Shown here one piece after another: positions 8,494 through 16,359 of a stretch of 51,925 nucleotides of DNA. The DNA is from Chlamydiota bacterium (GTDB lineage Bacteria; Chlamydiota; Chlamydiia; Chlamydiales; SM23-39): assembly GCA_016219355.1 (NCBI GenBank), contig JACRNF010000013.1, positions 1-51,925 on the forward strand. Reading direction: 5' to 3'. The notes beneath the pieces were generated by a model. It ran no database searches. It was not told the DNA's origin and saw nothing but the letters and a program-made list of their open reading frames with translations. The position numbers and the translations under genes were made by a program. Position 1 is the first letter of the stretch; every line of letters begins with the position of its first letter.

Positions 8494-9858
8494 ATGCGTA
8501 CAAAAATTAAAGCAATATTACATAGTAAAAGTCCGATTGAAAATACAAAAGTAGATGTCTATGGTTGGGTAAGAACTCTACGCAATCAAAAAAACTTTGC
8601 ATTCATCGAGATCAATGACGGATCAACCCTCGCCAATTTGCAAGTTGTAGCCGATGGAAAAATTGCCGATTTTAACAAAGTTGAAAAACTAACTACCGGA
8701 GCCTCGGTCAAAATTACCGGCAAGGTAGTAAAAAGTCCTGCGGCAAAACAAAGCTATGAAGTGCAAGCCGAGACCATTCAAATTTTAGGAGAATGCGACG
8801 CGATAACCTATCCTTTGCAAAAAAAGGGACACTCTTTTGAGTTTTTAAGAAGCATAGCCCATTTAAGGCCAAGAACCAATACCCAAGGGGCGGTAATGAG
8901 AATGAGAAATTCGCTTGCTTTTGCCGCTCATAAATTTTTCCAAGAAAGAGGCTTTAACTATATACAGACACCGATTATCACCGGGTTTGATTGCGAAGGA
9001 GCGGGAGAAATGTTTAAGGTCACCACCATGGATGATTTTAAAGACTTTTCGAAAGACTTTTTTAAAAAGCCTACTTTTTTGACAGTATCGGGACAGTTAA
9101 ATGTTGAATGTTTTGCCTGCGCTTTATCTGACGTTTATACTTTTGGGCCAACTTTTAGAGCTGAAAACTCCAATACGGCAAGACACCTCGCAGAATTTTG
9201 GATGATTGAGCCCGAAATTGCTTTTGCCGATATCAATGATGACATGGAGCTTGCCGAAAGCTTCATCAAATATGTAATTAAGGACAGCTTGCAAAACAAT
9301 GAAGAGGATTTAGAGTTTTTCGATAAGTTTATTGAAAAAGGGCTGATTGCAAGACTAAAACATGTGCTTGAGTCCCCTTTCCAAAGAATTAGCTATACCG
9401 AAGCGGTTGAGATTTTACTAAAAAGCAATAAGAAGTTTGAATTTCCTGTAGCTTGGGGAAAAGATCTTCAATCGGAGCATGAAAGATTTTTAACCGAAGA
9501 GTATTTTAAAAAGCCAACTATCGTAAACAACTATCCTGAAATCATCAAAGCCTTTTATATGCGAAGAAACGATGACAACAAGACCGTTGCCGCAATGGAC
9601 ATCTTAGTACCTAAAATCGGCGAGATAATCGGTGGATCGCAAAGAGAAGAAAGACTACCTATTTTAGAAGAAAAGCTTGAGAAAATGAAACTTTCTAAAG
9701 AAGATTATTGGTGGTATTTGGAACTTAGAAAATATGGATCTGTGCCTCACGCCGGTTTTGGAGTCGGTTTTGAAAGGCTTACCCAGTTTATCACCGGCAT
9801 GGAAAACATTAGGGATGTGATACCTTTTCCAAGATTTCCCGGTCATGCTACTTTTTAG
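8494..9858 (+). CDS. asnS: Asparaginyl-tRNA synthetase
   Basis: A class IIb aminoacyl-tRNA synthetase that charges tRNA-Asn. An N-terminal OB-fold anticodon-binding domain (VYGWVRTLRNQKNFAFIEIN) is followed by the catalytic domain, with motif 2 around GPTFRAENSNTARHLAEFW and the C-terminal motif 3 region GFGVGFERLTQFITG ending in PRFPGHATF, which is diagnostic for AsnRS over AspRS. I chose the ATG at 8494 (MRTKIKAILHS) because it directly follows the nfo stop; an in-frame TTG at 8449 lies inside nfo and is unlikely. From general knowledge, Chlamydia makes Asn-tRNA by amidation, so a direct AsnRS fits a chlamydia relative with wider metabolism. Confidence 0.95.
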   Translation: MRTKIKAILHSKSPIENTKVDVYGWVRTLRNQKNFAFIEINDGSTLANLQVVADGKIADFNKVEKLTTGASVKITGKVVKSPAAKQSYEVQAETIQILGECDAITYPLQKKGHSFEFLRSIAHLRPRTNTQGAVMRMRNSLAFAAHKFFQERGFNYIQTPIITGFDCEGAGEMFKVTTMDDFKDFSKDFFKKPTFLTVSGQLNVECFACALSDVYTFGPTFRAENSNTARHLAEFWMIEPEIAFADINDDMELAESFIKYVIKDSLQNNEEDLEFFDKFIEKGLIARLKHVLESPFQRISYTEAVEILLKSNKKFEFPVAWGKDLQSEHERFLTEEYFKKPTIVNNYPEIIKAFYMRRNDDNKTVAAMDILVPKIGEIIGGSQREERLPILEEKLEKMKLSKEDYWWYLELRKYGSVPHAGFGVGFERLTQFITGMENIRDVIPFPRFPGHATF

Positions 9859-9912
9859 TTTGTACTTATATTAAAATTTAGTACACTTAAATAGAGACCC
9901 CAAAAGGAGTTT

Positions 9913-10176
9913 ATGGATCAAGGTCCTATTAATCAAGTGCCCCCTAGCCCTCCTTCCGGACCAATCCAAGGGCCGCAAGGGCCCGATCAAGGAGGACAAG
10001 CCCCTCCTCCGGCACCGGGACCTCGTACTTTTATGGGCATGAGCTTTACCGAGCAGCAATGGCAAATGTTTATGAATCAAATATCAAAAATGTTTGTTGA
10101 TCAAATCAAGCATGATAACGATAGGATGATTCAAGCTATACGTCAGTTCAGGGAAGATCAGGAAGAATCGAGCTAA
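9913..10176 (+). CDS. Small Pro/Gly-rich protein with helical C-terminus
   Basis: An 87-residue protein I do not recognise. The first 38 residues are a disordered Pro/Gly/Gln-rich tract (for example VPPSPPSGPIQGPQGPDQGG). The remainder is a likely amphipathic helix (FTEQQWQMFMNQISKMFVDQ, then IKHDNDRMIQAIRQFREDQ). A strong ribosome binding site (AAAGGAG) lies at good spacing before the ATG, so it is probably real. The design, a proline-rich tail on an oligomerising helix, fits a small secreted or scaffold protein, but this is only inference. The stop codon is four bases before a copy of the palindromic repeat. Confidence 0.65.
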   Translation: MDQGPINQVPPSPPSGPIQGPQGPDQGGQAPPPAPGPRTFMGMSFTEQQWQMFMNQISKMFVDQIKHDNDRMIQAIRQFREDQEESS

Positions 10177-10180
10177 ATAT

Positions 10181-10346
10181 TAACCTCAGTTTTGGGTTTC
10201 TTCCCTCGGAATCAGCTAAGGTTTTTGAGGAGTTTGGTTTCTTTTTTTTGAAGAAAATAGACAAAGCGTCTATTTCTAAAAAAAAAGAAATCAAAATTGC
10301 AAAAAGATTGCTGATTTTGAGTGGATTAAACTCAAAACTGAGGTTA
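10181..10346 (+). repeat. Palindromic interspersed repeat (MITE-like), copy 2
   Basis: A 166-bp copy with ends TAACCTCAGTTTTGGGTTT and CTCAAAACTGAGGTTA, same orientation as the copy in lptA. It starts four bases after the stop of the Pro-rich gene and could act as a transcript-end hairpin for it. Confidence 0.85.
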
Positions 10347-10474
10347 TTAGCTATTTAAAATGTTATTTTGAGCATTTCTTCATTTTTTTCTAAAAAAATT
10401 TTATATATAAGCATTTAAATTATTGATCGTTATGTTTTATCCATGATAAAATAATCTCTTAATTGGGGATTGTT

Positions 10475-11410
10475 ATGATTGAAGAATGTATTGAAAGTAA
10501 TACGATCACGGTAAGCAAAGAAGAAGAAGGGGTCCGTATCGATAAACTTCTTTCGGATCGCTACGTCGCAAAATCCAGAACTTATTTTCAAAACTTGATA
10601 GAAAACGGCTGTGTTCTTTTAAACGGTGAAAAAACCAAAAAAAGAATTGAAGCAAAACTTGGAGATGAGATTGAGATCTTTTTTCAAGCATCGCCCGATA
10701 TTTCTTTAGAGCCCGAAGAAATCCCTTTGGATATTTTATATGAAGATGAACATCTTCTGGCAATTAATAAACCTGCAGGAATGGTGGTCCATCCGGCCCC
10801 GGGCAATTGGTCTAAAACTTTTGTCAACGCCCTGCTTTTCCATTGTAAAAATTTAGCAGATATCGATAACTCGCTCAGGCCCGGTATTGTCCATAGGCTC
10901 GATAAAGACACTTCCGGTATTTTACTAGCAGCTAAAACTATCGAAACCCACCAAAAACTAATCGAATCCTTCCAAAAAAGAGATATTGAAAAAGAATATT
11001 TGACCATTGTTCTTGGCAAAAACCAAAATGCCATAATAAATGCCCCTATTGGAAGACACCCAATTAAAAGAAAAGAAATGACCGTATTGGAAACAGGTAA
11101 AGAGGCCATTACTGAAATAAAAACTTTAGCATTTAATGAAAAGTTAAGCCTTCTTTTGGTCTTACCTAAAACCGGAAGAACCCATCAAATAAGAGTCCAT
11201 CTAAAACATTTAAAAACTCCTGTTTTGGGCGACGACCTTTATGGCAATGCCAACCTTAACAAGCAATATAAAGCAGCAAGACAGCTGCTTCATGCTTATA
11301 AATTAAAGTTTACCCATCCAATTACCCAAGCTCCCATGGAGCTAATAGCTCCGATTCCGGAGGATTTTAAAAAATTTTTAAAACTTTTTTCTAAAAAATT
11401 AGAGATTTAG
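10475..11410 (+). CDS. rluD: Ribosomal large-subunit pseudouridine synthase, RluD type
   Basis: It converts specific uridines of 23S rRNA to pseudouridine. An N-terminal S4 RNA-binding domain (GVRIDKLLSDRYVAKSRTYF) is followed by a catalytic domain with the HRLDKDTSG motif, whose Asp is the nucleophile, and the downstream GRTHQIRVHL motif typical of the RluA/RluC/RluD family. The 311-residue length is normal. The ATG at 10475 is preferred over an in-frame TTG at 10463, because a GGGG-containing ribosome binding site precedes it. Members RluC and RluD cannot be told apart with certainty by eye; the S4-plus-length pattern favours RluD. Confidence 0.88.
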   Translation: MIEECIESNTITVSKEEEGVRIDKLLSDRYVAKSRTYFQNLIENGCVLLNGEKTKKRIEAKLGDEIEIFFQASPDISLEPEEIPLDILYEDEHLLAINKPAGMVVHPAPGNWSKTFVNALLFHCKNLADIDNSLRPGIVHRLDKDTSGILLAAKTIETHQKLIESFQKRDIEKEYLTIVLGKNQNAIINAPIGRHPIKRKEMTVLETGKEAITEIKTLAFNEKLSLLLVLPKTGRTHQIRVHLKHLKTPVLGDDLYGNANLNKQYKAARQLLHAYKLKFTHPITQAPMELIAPIPEDFKKFLKLFSKKLEI

Positions 11411-11471
11411 TACCTCATATGCTAGCATGACCTTTAGTGGGGGGAGTATCTTAACCATCCCAATTTTGGCC

Positions 11472-12875
11472 ATGAAAAAAAATGAAAAAATTAATCTGTT
11501 TCAACTCTTAATGTTAACCATTGCTTTAGTGGTGAGCATCAGAAATTTGCCAGCTATTGCTGAAACCGGCATGCATATGTTTTTCCTAGCATTTGTCGGC
11601 GCTATCGGTTTTTTTATTCCCGCTTCACTCGTATCGGCAGAACTAGCTACCGGCTGGCCTAAGATCGGAGGCATATCCGTTTGGGCAAAAGAGGCCTTCG
11701 GGGGAAAATGGGATTTTATTGCAGCTTGGCTACAATGGACTTATTTACTGATAAGCGTAACCGCTATGCTTTATTTTATTGGTGGAAGTTTGGCTTATGT
11801 TTTTGCCCCCGATCTTGCCCAAAATAAACTTTTTTTAATAGCGATGCAATTTATCATTGTATGGGTCTTTACCCTCTTGCATTTAAAAGGATTAAAGACA
11901 TCCAGCTTCATCAGTACAATCGGTTTTTTGACCGGAGTATTTATACCCGGATTTTTGATCATTGCATTTGGTCTTTTTTATATCTTTTTAGGCCATCCTT
12001 TGCAAATGCCAATTTCTTTTACTGCAGATAAACTTTTTCCCGATTTTCATCATTTATCAACAATGGTCTTATTAGTTGCTTTTATGAGGGCCTTTGCCGG
12101 AGTTGAAGTATCGGCCGCTCACGCAAATAAAGTAGAAAACCCCCAAAGAAACTATCCAATAGCCGTTTTAATTACCGTTATTATAGGGCTTGCCATAAAT
12201 ACGTTAGGCCCTTTGTCTATTGCCGTGGTGATTCCAAAAGATCAAATCTCTTTAGTTGCCGGCATCATGGAAACTTTTGCTTATTTTTTTAAAGCCTTTC
12301 ATTTAGAAGTACTGATCCCCGTTTTAGGAATTATGGTAGCTATGGGACAAATGGGCAGCTTAAGCACCTGGCTGATCGGCCCGGTAAAAGGTCTTTACGA
12401 AGCAGCAACCAGAGGCAACCTCCCTCCGATTTTTCAAAGGTTAAACAAACATGATGTTCCGGTCAATTTATTGATTTGCCAAGCCATTATTATATGCTTA
12501 TTTAGTTCATTTTTTTTACTTATGAGCTCCAATATCAATATTTCTTTTTGGATCTCCGTGGCCCTTTCGATGATGATCTATGTCACCATGTATTTCATTA
12601 TGTTTTTAGCGGCCCTTTATCTTAGATATTCAAAACCTGATGTACCAAGGGCTTTTAAAGTTCCTTTTAAAAAAACCGGCATTTGGACCGCATCTATATT
12701 AGGTATGGTATCAATGATTTTTTCCTTTATGATAGCTCTCATTCCTCCGGCGGAGCTACCAGATGAGCACCATAATCTTTACATCGGAACTTTAGTAGTC
12801 AGCATAGTTTTAATTTATATTTTGCCATTCGTGTTCGGCATATTTAAAAAACCTTCTTGGAAAAAAGAGATTTAA
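11472..12875 (+). CDS. APC-superfamily amino acid permease/antiporter
   Basis: An inner-membrane transporter with about 12 hydrophobic segments, 467 residues from the ATG at 11472 (MKKNEKINLFQLLMLTIALV). An in-frame ATG at 11427 would add 15 residues; neither has a clear ribosome binding site. The GxG-type first helix region and the EVSAAHANKVENPQRNYP motif are typical of the glutamate/GABA-antiporter branch of the APC superfamily. It ends five bases before the aspartate decarboxylase start, so the two form an operon. By analogy with decarboxylase/antiporter pairs it is likely to exchange aspartate for alanine; substrate choice is inference. Confidence 0.85.
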   Translation: MKKNEKINLFQLLMLTIALVVSIRNLPAIAETGMHMFFLAFVGAIGFFIPASLVSAELATGWPKIGGISVWAKEAFGGKWDFIAAWLQWTYLLISVTAMLYFIGGSLAYVFAPDLAQNKLFLIAMQFIIVWVFTLLHLKGLKTSSFISTIGFLTGVFIPGFLIIAFGLFYIFLGHPLQMPISFTADKLFPDFHHLSTMVLLVAFMRAFAGVEVSAAHANKVENPQRNYPIAVLITVIIGLAINTLGPLSIAVVIPKDQISLVAGIMETFAYFFKAFHLEVLIPVLGIMVAMGQMGSLSTWLIGPVKGLYEAATRGNLPPIFQRLNKHDVPVNLLICQAIIICLFSSFFLLMSSNINISFWISVALSMMIYVTMYFIMFLAALYLRYSKPDVPRAFKVPFKKTGIWTASILGMVSMIFSFMIALIPPAELPDEHHNLYIGTLVVSIVLIYILPFVFGIFKKPSWKKEI

Positions 12876-12880
12876 TACTT

Positions 12881-14581
12881 ATGAGTATCAAAAAATTAAA
12901 AAAAATGAGCCCCTTTGAAATCAGAAATGAGTTAAAAGAGGCTGCTAATATTTCTTTTCAAAAACATAAAAAACTAGACTCAGGCATTTTTAACGATGGA
13001 AGAAACAATCCCAACTTTTTATTAAATACCACCACAAGAAAGTTAAAAGATACGGCTAAAGTTTCTTTTCAAAAAAATAAAAAATCAGGCTCCCGCATTT
13101 TAAATGCAGGAAGAGGTAATCCCAACTTTTTAAATACTACCACAAGAAAAGCATTTGGCTATTTAACCCTTTTTGCATCAACTCTTGCCGAAGAATCATC
13201 TAAACTTCCGGATATCGGATTTTCTCCCAAAAGAGAAAACATCTATAATAAGCTTTTAACCTATTTAACCTCTTTTTCCGATAAGGGAGCTATTTTATTA
13301 AAAACTGCAGTCGAGTATGCAGTTAAAGATTTTAAAATTGATAAAGACGCTTTTGTATATGAACTAGTAGATAGCGCTCTTGGAGATTATTATCCTCTGC
13401 CTCCTAGAATGATGCCTTATATTGAACAGATCACCCGCCGTTATTTAAATGAGACCCTCTCTTTTAATCATAAGCTCGAAGAAAATAAATGGGACCTTTT
13501 TGCAACTGAAGGGGCAACCGCCGCCTTAATCTATATTTTCAATTCTTTAAAAACCAACAAGCTCTTAAAACCTAAAGATACCATTGCCATCATCACTCCG
13601 ATTTTCGCTCCCTATTTAGAAATCCCTCTTTTATCCGACTATGGTCTTAAAACCGTCTATATCCATCAAAAAGAAGAGATGAATTGGGATATTCACAAAG
13701 AAGAGATCGACAAGCTCAAAAATCCTAAAATAAAAGCTTTATTTTTAGTAAATCCCTCTAATCCAACAGGTATGCCGCTGAGCAAAAATAGCCTTAAAGC
13801 AATTAAGGATCTGATTGATACTTCTAGAAAGGACTTAATGATCATTACCGATACCGTTTATGCCCCTTTTATAGATAATTTTCAGTGTTTGTTGCAAGAG
13901 ATGCCCCACAACACAATTGGAGTTTATTCTTATTCAAAATTTTTCGGAGTGACCGGATTTAGACTTGGAGTAATTATGCTTCATGAAAAAAACATCTTTG
14001 ACGATCTGATCAACAACTTGCCATCTTCAGATAAAAAAAAGCTGATGAAGAGATATTCAATAGTCTCTCCGCATCCCGAAAACATAAAATTTATAGAAAA
14101 GTTGGAAATGGATAGTCGAGCTTTGGCCTTAGCACATACCGGAGGACTAGCCAGCCCTTTGCAAGCACAAATGTGCCTTCTTTCATTATTTGCCCTCATG
14201 GACAAAGAAAAAGTTTACAAAAAAAATCTGCAGAATATTTTGAAAAAAAGGCTAAGCCATTTCTTAGAAGGGCTAGAGCAAAAATTGCAATGTTCACAAG
14301 AATATTCCAGCTACTATGTTTTATTGGACATATCATTACTTGCCAAAGCCAAATATGGAGAAGAATTTGCAAAATATCTCGTAAATAAAAAAGAGCCGCT
14401 CGAGTTTTTATTTAAACTCGCCGAAGAAAAATTTATTGTTTGCCTTCCAGGAGAAGGTTTTGCCGCCTCGAAATGGTCGATAAGGATCTCTTTAGCTAAC
14501 TTAGATGATGTTGCTTATTTTGAAATTGGCAAGGGAGTCAAAGAGACTTTAGAGTCTTTATATTTGGAGTGGAAAGGTTAA
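12881..14581 (+). CDS. aspD: Bifunctional aspartate aminotransferase / L-aspartate beta-decarboxylase
   Basis: A PLP enzyme of the fold-type I AspD family that releases CO2 from aspartate to give alanine. Seen motifs: GRGNPNFL near the N-terminus, FATEGATAALIYIF, LVNPSNPTGMPLS and the PLP-lysine region VYSYSKFFGVTGFRLG (Lys 353). The start ATG at 12881 follows the permease stop by five bases. At 566 residues it is longer than the usual ~530, because residues 24-60 are a diverged duplicate of residues 61-94. The last ~25 codons are duplicated at 16236 on the far side of the AbiE cassette. An alternative assignment as a generic class I/II aminotransferase is less likely given the N-terminal motif. 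Confidence 0.85.
   Translation: MSIKKLKKMSPFEIRNELKEAANISFQKHKKLDSGIFNDGRNNPNFLLNTTTRKLKDTAKVSFQKNKKSGSRILNAGRGNPNFLNTTTRKAFGYLTLFASTLAEESSKLPDIGFSPKRENIYNKLLTYLTSFSDKGAILLKTAVEYAVKDFKIDKDAFVYELVDSALGDYYPLPPRMMPYIEQITRRYLNETLSFNHKLEENKWDLFATEGATAALIYIFNSLKTNKLLKPKDTIAIITPIFAPYLEIPLLSDYGLKTVYIHQKEEMNWDIHKEEIDKLKNPKIKALFLVNPSNPTGMPLSKNSLKAIKDLIDTSRKDLMIITDTVYAPFIDNFQCLLQEMPHNTIGVYSYSKFFGVTGFRLGVIMLHEKNIFDDLINNLPSSDKKKLMKRYSIVSPHPENIKFIEKLEMDSRALALAHTGGLASPLQAQMCLLSLFALMDKEKVYKKNLQNILKKRLSHFLEGLEQKLQCSQEYSSYYVLLDISLLAKAKYGEEFAKYLVNKKEPLEFLFKLAEEKFIVCLPGEGFAASKWSIRISLANLDDVAYFEIGKGVKETLESLYLEWKG
12950..13155 (+). repeat. Internal tandem duplication at the aspD 5' end
   Basis: Two in-frame units of about 105 bp encode ISFQKHKKLDSGIFNDGRNN and VSFQKNKKSGSRILNAGRGN, each followed by PNFL(L)NTTTRK. 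The second unit has the family consensus NAGRGNPNF; the first has diverged (NDGRNNPNF). Confidence 0.85.
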
Positions 14582-14638
14582 ACTCTTTTGTAAAACTAAA
14601 TTTACCCCACTTTCCTTTTTTCCTTTCAAAAGGACAAA
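14513..14638 (+). repeat. Left direct repeat flanking the AbiE cassette
   Basis: It covers the last codons of aspD and the overlapping end of a convergent phosphatase reading frame. It matches 16236-16359 over about 124 bp with roughly eight substitutions and a 2-bp indel. Confidence 0.85.
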
Positions 14639-14665
14639 CTTCTCTAAATAGCTGTAAAAATTTTC

Positions 14666-14732
14666 TTGACCTCCCATATACATTTGGTACAAAATCTAGG
14701 ATAAACGTTGAAATGTCCGAGGTTTTGTACCA
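14666..14732 (+). promoter_or_regulatory. AbiE promoter with inverted-repeat operator
   Basis: A 16-bp inverted repeat has arms TGGTACAAAATCTAGG (14685-14700) and CCGAGGTTTTGTACCA (14717-14732), with one mismatched pair. The right arm touches the abiEi start codon. A candidate promoter has -35 TTGACC (14666-14671) and -10 TACAAA (14688-14693), 16-bp spacing, with the -10 inside the left arm. AbiEi antitoxins are known to repress their own operon through such inverted repeats. Confidence 0.75.
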
Positions 14733-15346
14733 TGAGTGGAGATAAAAAGTTAAGAAAGACTATTCTAATATTTCGTAAAGCAGGGGGCCTTTTGCGGATG
14801 GCTGAAGCATTGGCTCTTGGCATTCATCGTAGGGATCTTTATAAATTGCGAGATAGTGATAAGCTCGAAGTTTTAAGTAGAGGGCTTTATCGCCTTAAAG
14901 ATATGCCAGAGCCGGTGCTTCCTGATTTTATTCCTGTAGCAAAGAAAATTCCGGGAGGAGTTATTTGTTTGATTTCAGCTCTTGCCTTTCATGAAATCAC
15001 AACGCAGATTCCTCATTTTGTATACGTGGCTTTACCTAAAAATGCTTACAAACCTGTGATTACTCATCCTCCCATGCGTTATTTTTGGTATTCTGCAAAA
15101 TTACTTTCAACAGGAGTTGAAGAGCATCTTATTGATGGAGGCGTGATAAAAATTTTTGACATTGAAAAAACTCTTGTTGATTGTGTCAAATTTCGCAATA
15201 AAATTGGAATGGATATCGTTTTAGAAGCTTTAAAAATGTATTGGCGCAGAAAAGAAACAAATATAAATAAGCTTTTTGCATATGCTAAACTATTTCGAGT
15301 TGATCGATTTCTAAAACCTATTATGGAGGTGATTGTAAATGGTTAA
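14732..15346 (+). CDS. abiEi: AbiEi-type antitoxin and transcriptional repressor
   Basis: The antitoxin of a type IV toxin-antitoxin system. It has an N-terminal winged-helix DNA-binding part (FRKAGGLLRMAEALALGIHR, then LYKLRDSDKLEVLSRGLYRL) and a C-terminal antitoxin domain (FDIEKTLVDCVKFRNKIGMD). The length of 204 residues is normal. I start it at ATG 14732 (MSGDKKLRK); a TTG at 14708 would place the start inside the operator. It overlaps abiEii by eight bases, so translation is coupled. The promoter inverted repeat supports autoregulation. Confidence 0.85.
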   Translation: MSGDKKLRKTILIFRKAGGLLRMAEALALGIHRRDLYKLRDSDKLEVLSRGLYRLKDMPEPVLPDFIPVAKKIPGGVICLISALAFHEITTQIPHFVYVALPKNAYKPVITHPPMRYFWYSAKLLSTGVEEHLIDGGVIKIFDIEKTLVDCVKFRNKIGMDIVLEALKMYWRRKETNINKLFAYAKLFRVDRFLKPIMEVIVNG

Positions 15347-16211
15347 AGCAAATGATGAATCGAAAAATAATCTTGGAGAATCTATTCGTCAACAATTGAA
15401 AAATCTTTCCAAAGTAAGAAATCGTCCATTTGATGAAATCTTGCGTTATTACTCTATGGAACGATTTCTTTATCGTCTAAGTATTAGTTCTTACAGCAAA
15501 AATTTTTTTCTCAAAGGCGGTCTCATGTTGAAAGTTTGGGACCATTTACAACATCGAGCAACGATGGATATAGATTTATTAGCCTGCACTTCCAATAAAA
15601 TTGAAAATCTTAGAAAAATAATTACAGAAATCGCAGCTATTCAATTTGATGATGATGCAATCTTGTTTGATACTGAAAAACTAATACTTAGAGAAACTCA
15701 AACAGGTGCGGATTATCATGGCGTCGGAGCTAGTTTCTCTGCTAAACTTTTTACAATTAGAATCCCTGTTCTTATTGATATAGGTTTTAATGATATTGTC
15801 ATTCCAAAACCTAAAAGCATAAATTATCCCACTCTCATTCAAATGCCTGCACCAAAATTAATGGGATATACTCCAGAGACTGTTTTTGCAGAAAAATTAG
15901 AATCTATTGTTAAGCTTGGCATTATCAATACAAGGATGAAAGATTTTTATGATCTTTGGGTGATTTGTCGAAAAAATGAATTGAATCATGAAACACTAGA
16001 AAAAGCAATTCTAGATGTTTTTACTAATCGAAACACAAAAATTAGATACCCTACTGCTTTTAAAGAAGCGTTTTATAAATCGCCTAAAACCTTGAATCGA
16101 TGGCAAAACTTTTTGTCCGGCATAGGTTCAGATCATCTTGAACTAAGAAATATAATCTATGATTTAGCTAATTTTATTGGACCTTTGCTAGTAAAATTAA
16201 AAAAAATATGA
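15339..16211 (+). CDS. abiEii: AbiEii-type nucleotidyltransferase toxin
   Basis: The toxin of the AbiE pair, a DNA polymerase beta-like nucleotidyltransferase (AbiEii/AbiGii family) that in characterised systems blocks growth by modifying tRNA. Visible motifs are FFLKGGLMLKVW with KGG at residues 59-61, the metal-binding D-x-D of MDIDLL (76-81), a third-acid region (PVLIDIGFND) and ETVFAEKLESIVKLG in the helical part. It is 290 residues with no sign of truncation, so the module looks intact. The 8-bp overlap with abiEi is typical. The cassette sits between duplicated 3' ends of host genes. Confidence 0.88.
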   Translation: MVKANDESKNNLGESIRQQLKNLSKVRNRPFDEILRYYSMERFLYRLSISSYSKNFFLKGGLMLKVWDHLQHRATMDIDLLACTSNKIENLRKIITEIAAIQFDDDAILFDTEKLILRETQTGADYHGVGASFSAKLFTIRIPVLIDIGFNDIVIPKPKSINYPTLIQMPAPKLMGYTPETVFAEKLESIVKLGIINTRMKDFYDLWVICRKNELNHETLEKAILDVFTNRNTKIRYPTAFKEAFYKSPKTLNRWQNFLSGIGSDHLELRNIIYDLANFIGPLLVKLKKI

Positions 16212-16235
16212 AAGCTGTTTTTGCATAAATGTAAC

Positions 16236-16359
16236 GCTTATTTTGAAATTGGCAGAGGAGTTAAAGAGACTTTGGAGTCTTTATATTTAGAGTGGAAAGG
16301 TTAAAATCTTTTGTAAAACTAAATTTACCCCATTTTCCTTTTTTCCTTTCAAAGACAAA
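16236..16359 (+). repeat. Right direct repeat flanking the AbiE cassette
   Basis: Second copy of the aspD/phosphatase end sequence (compare 14513-14638). Here the minus strand serves as the true 3' end of the metallophosphatase gene, while the aspD reading on the plus strand is a remnant. Confidence 0.85.

Noticed and set aside
10181-10346. The palindromic repeat as an ordinary transcription terminator
   Set aside because: It is far longer than a terminator, has oriented non-identical arms, occurs inside a coding region at 25925, and has partial copies next to genuine terminators.
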